Shown: positions 1 through 5,548 of the stretch, in pieces
Layout of the letters: every line of letters begins with the position of its first letter
Position numbering within the stretch: position 1 is the first letter of the stretch
Source: Hyphomicrobiales bacterium
Lineage (GTDB): Bacteria > Pseudomonadota > Alphaproteobacteria > Rhizobiales > Beijerinckiaceae
Direction of reading: 5' to 3'
DNA length: 6,555 nucleotides
Assembly (NCBI GenBank): GCA_028290595.1
Contig: JAQGJO010000428.1
Coordinates: forward strand, 1-6,555
Notes under the pieces: generated by a model
Told to the model about the DNA's origin: nothing
What the model saw: the letters and a program-made list of their open reading frames with translations, nothing else
Databases searched by the model: none
Translations under genes and position numbers: made by a program

Positions 1-1202
1 ACAGCGGCGATACCAACAATGCGATGAGTACGTCGAGCGGCGTTGCCGTAACGGTCAACACCCGTCCTGATCCATCGCTGGATCCCAACGTGCGCGCCAT
101 CGTCAATGCCCAGGTGACCGCAGCGCAGCGTTTCGCCCAGGCGCAGATCGACAACATCACCGGCCGCCTCGACCGGTTGCATGACGATGAGGATCCCGAT
201 CCCGTGACCATGGGTCTCGGCTTCGGCGGTCCCGGCGATATTCCGCCCCGGACATCGGCATTTGAAGATCCGGCGCGCAGCGACGCCTACCGCGCCTTCG
301 CCAACAACAGCAGTGCCCAGCGCGGCATCAACTCCGCGTTTCCGCAGCAGCCGCGATCGAGCGGCAAGAAGAGCGATGTTCCGTTCCACATCTGGATGGG
401 CGGCTCGGTGAGCTTCGGCACGACGCAGCAGTTCGGCATCATCGACAACAAGTTCACGACGGCGGGCGTCACCGTCGGCGTCGACACCAAAGTGTTCGAA
501 GGCCTCAAGGCGGGTGTCGCTGTGGGCTTCGGCACCGACCAGACCAAGATCGGCTGGGACGGTACCAAAACCCAGGCGCACAATACCAACATCGCCTTCT
601 ACGCCAGCTACAAGCTCATGCCCTCGACCTTCATCGATGTGATCGCGGGCTACGGTCGCGGCTCCATCGATTCGCTGCGCTCCGCCACCGCCGGCGGGGT
701 CTTCGTGCAGGGCAACCGCAACGCCAATCAACTGTTCGGCTCGCTGGCGCTGGTGCGCGATGAGAGATGGGGCGCTTTGAAGCTGTCGCCTTATGTACGC
801 CTCGACGCGGTTCGCATCGGGCTCGACCCCTACACCGAAGTCGGATCGCCGATCTGGGCCTTGAGCTTCCAGAGCCTGTCGACCCAGACGCTGAGCGGCG
901 TCGTCGGTGTCCGCTCGGTCTATGATATTCCCATGACCTGGGGCACGCTGAGCCTGCTCGGAAGACTCGAGTACCGCGCTCGCTTCAGCGGTTCGTACAG
1001 CCAGAATCTAAGCTACGCCGATCTGATTGGCGGACAGGTCTACACGATCACCGACCAGGCGCTGTCGAACAACCAGTTGATGGCGGCGCTGGGACTGCGT
1101 GCGACGGCGGACAACATCAGCTTCGATCTCGAATATCAGCTCACGGCGGCCGACAAAACGAGGGCCAACACCTTCCGCGGCGCCGTCAGGCTCGGCTTCT
1201 GA
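1..1202 (+). CDS. Autotransporter outer-membrane beta-barrel protein, C-terminal part (5' end outside window)
   Basis: This is the translocator end of a type V secretion (autotransporter-like) protein, which inserts in the outer membrane and exposes or anchors an N-terminal passenger. The frame is open to the left edge (first full codon at 3), so the Met at 24 is probably internal. Counting from that Met, residues 21-53 look like an amphipathic, Ala/Gln-rich helix suited to the barrel-plugging linker. Residues 54-117 are an acidic, Pro/Gly/Asn-rich spacer. Residues about 118-392 show alternating polar/aromatic strands such as FHIWMGGSVSFG, LKAGVAVGFG and FIDVIAGYGRGS. The chain ends in RGAVRLGF, with the terminal aromatic residue expected for outer-membrane barrels recognised by BAM. 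About 275 residues fits one autotransporter beta-domain (PF03797-type). The passenger, and hence the function, cannot be seen. It runs convergent to the operon at 1253-6555 and has no evident functional link to it. Confidence 0.85.
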   Translation, partial: SGDTNNAMSTSSGVAVTVNTRPDPSLDPNVRAIVNAQVTAAQRFAQAQIDNITGRLDRLHDDEDPDPVTMGLGFGGPGDIPPRTSAFEDPARSDAYRAFANNSSAQRGINSAFPQQPRSSGKKSDVPFHIWMGGSVSFGTTQQFGIIDNKFTTAGVTVGVDTKVFEGLKAGVAVGFGTDQTKIGWDGTKTQAHNTNIAFYASYKLMPSTFIDVIAGYGRGSIDSLRSATAGGVFVQGNRNANQLFGSLALVRDERWGALKLSPYVRLDAVRIGLDPYTEVGSPIWALSFQSLSTQTLSGVVGVRSVYDIPMTWGTLSLLGRLEYRARFSGSYSQNLSYADLIGGQVYTITDQALSNNQLMAALGLRATADNISFDLEYQLTAADKTRANTFRGAVRLGF

Positions 1203-1214
1203 GTTGCAACCGCA

Positions 1215-1239
1215 TGCCGGCCGCTTCACGCGGCCGGCA
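1215..1239. terminator. Perfect 10-bp stem hairpin between convergent genes, possible bidirectional terminator
   Basis: The arms TGCCGGCCGC (1215-1224) and GCGGCCGGCA (1230-1239) are exact reverse complements around a 5-nt loop, TTCAC. The hairpin lies 12 bp after the autotransporter stop and 13 bp before the SDR stop, where both transcripts should end. No T-run follows the stem on either strand, so it is not a canonical intrinsic terminator. It may act as a bidirectional terminator or as a 3'-end stabiliser. The inverted repeat is directly visible; the role is inferred from its position. Confidence 0.55.
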
Positions 1240-1252
1240 ATGATGCCCAGGT

Positions 1253-1912
1253 TCACCAGGGCAACACCGTTCCGTCCACTTCCAGGAACTGCCCGTTTTG
1301 GCTGGGGTCGAGCTGGGTAATGAGCCCGCGCAGGGCCTTCACGCTGTCTTCTGGCGACATGCTGGCAGCGGCGCCGCCCATCTTGGTCTTCACCCATCCC
1401 GGATTCATGACCACGCAGGTAAAGCCGAACGGGCCGAGATCGATGCTCAGGCACCGGTTGACCTGGTTCACCGCGCTCTTCGAGACGCGATAGGCGTAAT
1501 AGCTGCTGCCGCTGCCGCCGGAATTCGAGCCGCCGCCGCCAGCGATCGAGCCAAGCCTGCTCGACAGCGTAATGACTTTCTTCTGCCCGCCTTTCTTGAG
1601 GTTCTCGACCAGGCTCTGGGTGACGAGCGCCGGCCCAACCGCATTGATGGCCAACGACGGCAGCCACGCCTCGAGCGTGAAAGCGCCCAGCTTGCAGGCT
1701 GCAGGATCATTCGATCTTACGCCGGCATTGTTGATGAGCAGATCGACGGGTGCGCCCTCCAGCGCCGCGACATAAGCCTGGATGGACCGGGTGTCCGTGA
1801 CATCCATGTCGCTGCGGGTGGGCGCGATGACGGTCCAGCCGTCGGCGCCATATTGGCTTGCGAATTCCTGGCCGAGCCCGGTCCGGGCGCCGGTGATGAA
1901 GACTGTCGGCAT
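1253..1912 (-). CDS. Short-chain dehydrogenase/reductase, C-factor/sniffer-like
   Basis: A 219-residue cytoplasmic NAD(P)-dependent oxidoreductase with the classical SDR layout. The dinucleotide-binding motif TGARTGLG is at 7-14, NNAG at 61-64, the structural/catalytic Asn at 90 (SLAINAVG), catalytic Ser at 117/118, YRVSK (Tyr141, Lys145), and the PGW motif at 171-173. The C-terminal pattern (MNPGWVKTKMGG, MSPEDSV, VDGTVLPW) resembles the CsgA C-factor/sniffer carbonyl-reductase group, which is shorter than the usual ~250-residue SDR. Met at 1912 is chosen because the Rossmann motif begins just after it; the same frame runs further upstream, but into the permease gene, as uncharacteristic Arg/His-rich translation. 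No clear Shine-Dalgarno is seen. The start lies 11 bp after the permease stop, so translation may depend on the upstream gene. A Gly/Ser-rich stretch at 125-137 lies between catalytic Ser and Tyr. The substrate is unknown; from its neighbours, an aldehyde or hydroxy/oxo acid is plausible. Confidence 0.9.
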   Translation of the reverse strand: MPTVFITGARTGLGQEFASQYGADGWTVIAPTRSDMDVTDTRSIQAYVAALEGAPVDLLINNAGVRSNDPAACKLGAFTLEAWLPSLAINAVGPALVTQSLVENLKKGGQKKVITLSSRLGSIAGGGGSNSGGSGSSYYAYRVSKSAVNQVNRCLSIDLGPFGFTCVVMNPGWVKTKMGGAAASMSPEDSVKALRGLITQLDPSQNGQFLEVDGTVLPW

Positions 1913-1923
1913 GATGAGTGTCG

Positions 1924-2760
1924 CTATTTCGAGGAACGGCCGCTCCAGAAGCAGACGCGCTTCTCGATCGATTTCATCGCCACGTTCAGAATGATGCCCA
2001 TGGACGAGAGCAGTACGAGAAGCGCGAACACGCTGGCCAGATCGAGCGAAAAGTTTGCCTGGAGAATGAGAACGCCGATGCCGACCCGTGCGCCGACGAA
2101 TTCGCCGACGATCGCGCCGATGACGGCCAGAACGATCGCCGTGTTGAGCCCGGCGAATATATAGGGAAGCGCGCTCGGCAGTTGCACGAAGCGCAGCACC
2201 TGCTGATTGGTGCCGCACATGGCGCGCACCAGCGCCAGGCGATCGGAATCGGTGGCGCGCAGGCCCGCTACCGTATTGATGAGAACCGGAAACATGCAGG
2301 CCATCGCCACCATCAGTATCTTCGACTGGATGCCGAAGCCGAACCAGACAATCATCAGCGGCGCGATGGCGACCTTCGGCACCGTCTGTATGGCGACGAC
2401 ATAGGGATAGAGCACGCGGTCGAGAACGGGGATGGTGACCATGCCGACGCCGAGCAGGAGGCCGGCGATCGATCCGAGCGCGAAGCCGGACAGAACTTCG
2501 GCCATTGTTATGGCCAGATTATAGGGATAGACGCCCGATACCATGCCCTGCCACAAAGCGATTCCGATCGCCGATGGTGCGGGAAACAGATAGCCGGGAA
2601 TCTCCAGCAGCGAGATGGCCGCTTCCCAGACAAGAACCAGAGCGAGAAAATATCCGAGCGCTTCGAGCGGGCCGCGAAATCTGCGCAAGAACACGCTCTC
2701 GGTCAGGGTCGCGCCTGTTCCAGGTTCAACGGACATGATTTTCTCGCTAACGATGGACAT
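1924..2760 (-). CDS. ABC transporter permease, SsuC/TauC-like (NMT1-type importer)
   Basis: A 278-residue inner-membrane permease of the nitrate/taurine/sulfonate/pyrimidine-precursor group, presumably a homodimer forming the channel. Hydrophobic segments lie at about 34-52, 83-108, 117-140, 146-165, 203-223 and 240-262, consistent with six membrane helices. The cytoplasmic coupling (EAA-like) loop is at about 177-201, containing MCGTNQQVLRFVQLPSALP, with the conserved Gly183 and LP at 194-195; it contacts the ATPase. FPAPSAI (59-65) is typical of the SsuC/TauC N-terminal region. The start at 2760 is supported by GAGGA 4 nt upstream, which overlaps the ATPase stop codon. A second Met at 2736 is possible but has a weaker site. 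The gene sits 7 bp after the ATPase gene. The family is clear; the transported compound is not. Confidence 0.93.
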   Translation of the reverse strand: MSIVSEKIMSVEPGTGATLTESVFLRRFRGPLEALGYFLALVLVWEAAISLLEIPGYLFPAPSAIGIALWQGMVSGVYPYNLAITMAEVLSGFALGSIAGLLLGVGMVTIPVLDRVLYPYVVAIQTVPKVAIAPLMIVWFGFGIQSKILMVAMACMFPVLINTVAGLRATDSDRLALVRAMCGTNQQVLRFVQLPSALPYIFAGLNTAIVLAVIGAIVGEFVGARVGIGVLILQANFSLDLASVFALLVLLSSMGIILNVAMKSIEKRVCFWSGRSSK

Positions 2761-2764
2761 GCGT

Positions 2765-2769
2765 TCCTC
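2765..2769 (-). promoter_or_regulatory. Ribosome binding site for the permease, overlapping the ATPase stop codon
   Basis: On the minus strand the junction reads TGAGGAACGCATG: the ATPase stop TGA runs directly into a GAGGA Shine-Dalgarno, followed after 4 nt by the permease ATG. This decides the start at 2760 over the internal Met at 2736 and suggests translational coupling of the two subunits. Confidence 0.7.
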
Positions 2770-3574
2770 ACGATGCGCAGGCTTGATCGAGACTCTGTCT
2801 TATGTCCGCCGCCAACCGGCCGAGCTCCGGGCTCGCCATGTCGGTGAAATGCCGCGGCCGCGGAAAAGGATTCTCGAATGTTGCGATGACTCTGCCGGGC
2901 CTTGCCGACATGACGACGATCCGATCCGACAGAAATACCGCCTCGCTGATCGAATGCGTGATGAAGACGATGGTCTTGCCGCTTTCCATGCCAATGCGCT
3001 GCAGCTCGACCGCCATCTGCTCGCGATTCATCGCATCGAGCGCGGCAAACGGTTCGTCCATGATCAACAGCCGCGGATCGTGAACAAGTGCGCGCACAAT
3101 TGCCGCACGTTGCTGCATGCCGCCCGACAGTTCGAACGGATAGCGGTTTTCGAAACCGCCGAGGCCGACCAGTTTCAGTAGATCCATGGCGCGCGCGGTG
3201 ACGCTCTGGCGGTCGAGCTTCATCACGTCGATCGGCAGCAGCACATTGTCGAGAATGGTACGCCACGGCAGCAGCACCGGCGACTGGAAGACACAGCCGG
3301 CATATTTCGTTGGTCCGGTGATGCGGGTTCCGGATATGGCGATGTCGCCGCGCGTCGGTCGCTCAAGCCCCAGCACCAGTTTGAGCAGGCTGCTTTTGCC
3401 GCATCCGCTCGGGCCGACCACCGAAACGAATTCTCCCTCACGGATATTGAGGGAGACCCCGCGTAGCGCCTCCACTTCTCCCGAACTCGTCTTATAGATC
3501 AGCCCCAGGTTCGACGTGCTCAGCGTATCGGTGGCCGCGCTCGCCGCTGTAGCAACTGCCTGTCCGGCCGTCAT
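2768..3574 (-). CDS. ABC transporter ATP-binding protein, SsuB/TauB-like (NMT1-type importer)
   Basis: A 268-residue nucleotide-binding subunit that powers the importer on the cytoplasmic face. All ATPase motifs are present and intact: Walker A GPSGCGKS (54-61), Q-loop Gln97 in VFQSPVLLPW, signature LSGGMQQR (149-156), Walker B LLIMDEP (169-175), D-loop ALD (178-180) and switch His207 in FITHSISEA. The phrase LLPWRTILDNV and the signature with MQQR are typical of the nitrate/sulfonate/taurine ATPases. The length matches the family (about 250-270). The first ~20 residues are an Ala/Thr-rich extension ahead of the core beta-strand. The start codon overlaps the stop of the binding-protein gene by 4 bp (ATGA), and only a weak AAGG precedes it at a distance, so re-initiation after the upstream gene is likely. 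Subunit assignment is firm; substrate is unknown. Confidence 0.95.
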   Translation of the reverse strand: MTAGQAVATAASAATDTLSTSNLGLIYKTSSGEVEALRGVSLNIREGEFVSVVGPSGCGKSSLLKLVLGLERPTRGDIAISGTRITGPTKYAGCVFQSPVLLPWRTILDNVLLPIDVMKLDRQSVTARAMDLLKLVGLGGFENRYPFELSGGMQQRAAIVRALVHDPRLLIMDEPFAALDAMNREQMAVELQRIGMESGKTIVFITHSISEAVFLSDRIVVMSARPGRVIATFENPFPRPRHFTDMASPELGRLAADIRQSLDQACAS

Positions 3575-4629
3575 TGCGCGAACGCCTTGATCGCCTGGTC
3601 GGCCAGCTTCAGGTCGACCTTGTTGCCCTCGGCGACCAGGACCGGATCATAGAACTGACTGAGCTTGGTGCCGGCCGGGATGCCGCCCTCGCCGCCGAAA
3701 ATCTCGCTGATCGTCGCCCATTCCGTGTCGGTATAGGCGCCATAGGGCTGCGGATCATTGAGCTGCTGGAAGGTTTCCGCGGTGCGCTTGATCAGGTGAA
3801 CATTGTCGCGCAAGGCCTTGTCCACATCGCCGGTCGGCGGGCCGTATTGTTTCCAATAGGCGCGCACCACCGCTTCCGGGTTCATCAGCATGATGCGCTG
3901 ATTGAGGATCATGCCCTGATAGATGCGTTGCGCGAGCGCCGGATTCTTCGCCACGAAGGCGTCGCTCATCACCATGCCGCCGCCGGCGATCGGCGCCGAG
4001 AACAGGCGGAACTGCTGTCCCAGGCTTTCCATCGCCGCGATCTGGCCGACGAATATGCTGATCGCATCGACCTGTCCGCCTTTCAAGGCGGCGAGCGCCT
4101 GCGGGCCGATGCCGATCGGCAGGATGTTGACGTCCTTGGGGTCGACGCCGTTTCGGCGCAGCATCCCGCGTGAAAACTGCACTGTGCCGGAGGCCAGCGA
4201 GGGTACGCCGATCGCCTTGCCCTTCAGGTCGGCGACCTTCTTGATGGGGCTGTCGGGCAGCACAATGATCTTGTAGGAGCTGTCGCGCTCCTGGCTGTAG
4301 AACATGTGAACCGGCAGGTTCGGCTGACGCAGTTTTGTTGCGATCAGTTCAAGAAAGCCGCTGTTCGCCACTTCGGCGGCGCCGGCAAGAACGAGCTGCA
4401 CGGCAGCGGCCGATCCGGCGGTCGGCATATAATCGCCGCGAAAGCCCAGCTTTTCATAATAGCCCATGGGAATGCCAAGAAACATCCAGGCATGATCGGC
4501 GCGCACGACGGGCGCGGCGCCGGCGAAGCGGACGAGGGGCAGGCTCTGCGCGCGCACCAGGTTCGGCGCCGCCAGCGCCGTTGCACCAGCGCTTGCCATC
4601 TGGAGGAAAGAGCGTCGCGTTGCCTTCAT
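3571..4629 (-). CDS. Tat-exported ABC substrate-binding protein, NMT1/SsuA-like
   Basis: A 352-residue periplasmic solute-binding protein that delivers ligand to the permease encoded downstream. The N-terminus has a twin-arginine signal, TRRSFLQ at 4-10, then a small-residue hydrophobic stretch and a likely signal peptidase I site after VRA (27). This implies folding before export through Tat. The mature part has NMT1/THI5-like two-lobe features: an N-lobe with GIPMGYYEKLGF (52-63), AGAAEVANSGF (82-92), and the inter-lobe region KKVADLKGKAIGVPSLASGT (130-149) that resembles the SsuA/TauA pattern, followed by ALAALKGGQVDAI (178-190). Start ATG at 4629 has a strong AGGAG site 7 nt upstream. The gene follows the aldolase by 43 bp. 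The ligand cannot be predicted from sequence; the neighbouring enzymes favour an organic acid over a sulfonate or nitrate. Confidence 0.93.
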   Translation of the reverse strand: MKATRRSFLQMASAGATALAAPNLVRAQSLPLVRFAGAAPVVRADHAWMFLGIPMGYYEKLGFRGDYMPTAGSAAAVQLVLAGAAEVANSGFLELIATKLRQPNLPVHMFYSQERDSSYKIIVLPDSPIKKVADLKGKAIGVPSLASGTVQFSRGMLRRNGVDPKDVNILPIGIGPQALAALKGGQVDAISIFVGQIAAMESLGQQFRLFSAPIAGGGMVMSDAFVAKNPALAQRIYQGMILNQRIMLMNPEAVVRAYWKQYGPPTGDVDKALRDNVHLIKRTAETFQQLNDPQPYGAYTDTEWATISEIFGGEGGIPAGTKLSQFYDPVLVAEGNKVDLKLADQAIKAFAQ

Positions 4630-4636
4630 TACTTCT

Positions 4637-4641
4637 CTCCT
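4637..4641 (-). promoter_or_regulatory. Strong ribosome binding site for the substrate-binding protein
   Basis: The minus strand reads AGGAGAGAAGTAATG: a consensus AGGAG with 7-nt spacing to the ATG. It is the strongest site seen in the cluster, in keeping with the excess of binding protein over transporter usually needed for ABC importers (inference). Confidence 0.75.
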
Positions 4642-4672
4642 GCTGTGTCACACACGATGTTTCGGGCCTGGT

Positions 4673-5488
4673 TCAGACATAAGCGCGGGCGGCGGTCGGC
4701 GCGGCGTCGCCGGTTTGCGCGGCGGCGAGTTCACGCTCGGCCGCTGCGGGCAGGGCGGCGGAGTCCTTGAAAAAGGTTACGAGCTTAAAACCCTTCTCGA
4801 CCTGCTTGCGCGCCGCGCGCCCAGAGCCGCATTGAATGCCGGGAATGATGTTATGGGCCTGACAGGCGCGCAGAATTGTCTCGACGGCCGCAACATGCTC
4901 CGGCTCTTCCTTGTCGAGATCTGGCGGCAGGCCAAGACCGAGCGCGAGATCGGCAGGGCCGATGTAAATGCCATCGAGGCCGGGCGTCGACGCGATCTCG
5001 TCAATGCGCTCGACGCCTTCCTTGGTTTCGACCATGACGAAACACAGGACCTCGTCGCCGACCACGCCAATGTCGCGGCTGCCCATGGCCATGGATGCGC
5101 GAATGGGTCCGTAGGAACGTGTATTGCCCTTGCCATATCGGCACGCGGCGACAGCTTTACGCGCTTCCTCGCCCGAGCTGACCATCGGTACGATAACGCC
5201 TTGGATGCCGGCATCCAGAACTTTGCCGATCATCCAGCTTTCATTCGCCGGCACGCGTGTGAACGGCGTGATGCCATAGAGCTCGATGGCGCGCATCATG
5301 TCGATCATCTGCGGATAGTCGATCAGTCCGTGCTGCTGGTCGATGCAGATGTAATCGACGCCCGGCACGCACATGAGTTCGGCGCTGAACGCAGATCCGA
5401 TTGCAGCCCAGGCGCCGAGCGCCGGCTTGCCGTCGCGCCATTGTTCTCTGAGACGTCCGGCTCTGGTTCGCTTCACACTATCTTTCAC
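4673..5488 (-). CDS. HpcH/HpaI-family aldolase (class II 2-oxo-acid aldolase type)
   Basis: A 271-residue cytoplasmic TIM-barrel enzyme of the HpcH/HpaI family, whose members reversibly cleave 4-hydroxy-2-oxo acids to pyruvate (or another 2-oxo acid) and an aldehyde using a divalent metal. Family landmarks, aligned from memory to E. coli HpaI: CIDQQHGLID (48-57) with His53, Arg78 in FTRVPANES, VPMVSSGEEA (100-109), RYGKGNTRSYGP (117-128), metal ligand Glu154 in VMVETKEG, and second ligand Asp180 in YIGPADLALGLG. The acidic residue of the HpaI D-x-E-H motif is Gln52 here. The C-terminal ~25 residues are Ala-rich. The start is GTG at 5488; it is two codons after an in-frame TAG, so it is the earliest possible start, and its Shine-Dalgarno is poor. 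A GTG at codon 5 is an alternative. It lies 60 bp after the MmgE/PrpD gene. The exact substrate is unknown. Confidence 0.9.
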   Translation of the reverse strand: MKDSVKRTRAGRLREQWRDGKPALGAWAAIGSAFSAELMCVPGVDYICIDQQHGLIDYPQMIDMMRAIELYGITPFTRVPANESWMIGKVLDAGIQGVIVPMVSSGEEARKAVAACRYGKGNTRSYGPIRASMAMGSRDIGVVGDEVLCFVMVETKEGVERIDEIASTPGLDGIYIGPADLALGLGLPPDLDKEEPEHVAAVETILRACQAHNIIPGIQCGSGRAARKQVEKGFKLVTFFKDSAALPAAAERELAAAQTGDAAPTAARAYV

Positions 5489-5548
5489 TTGGGGCTACTC
5501 ACTCTGCAAGTTGACAAGGCGATATGCACGATACGTTCCAGTCCGGAC
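5489..5548 (-). other. 60-bp intergenic gap between MmgE/PrpD and aldolase genes
   Basis: This is the longest gap inside the cluster. On the minus strand it carries TTGTCA, resembling a -35 box, but no convincing -10 box lies at the right distance before the GTG at 5488, so I do not call a promoter. The 10-bp palindrome AGTCCGGACT (5540-5549) touches the upstream stop codon. Nothing else is seen. Readthrough from the MmgE/PrpD gene is the simplest explanation for expression of the downstream genes. Confidence 0.4.

Noticed and set aside
1913..2218. N-terminal extension of the SDR frame into the permease gene
   Set aside because: The extra ~100 residues are Arg/His-rich nonsense and overlap the permease coding sequence. 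The Rossmann motif starts right after the Met at 1912.
1298..2847. Long plus-strand open frames (about 288 and 309 codons) opposite the SDR, permease and ATPase genes
   Set aside because: Their translations are rich in Arg, Ala, His, Asp and Gln without domain motifs, and they lie antisense to genes with complete family signatures. This is the usual mirror effect of GC-rich codon use.
5511..5535. TTGACA on the plus strand as a -35 promoter box
   Set aside because: No fitting -10 box at 16-18 bp and no plus-strand gene follows.
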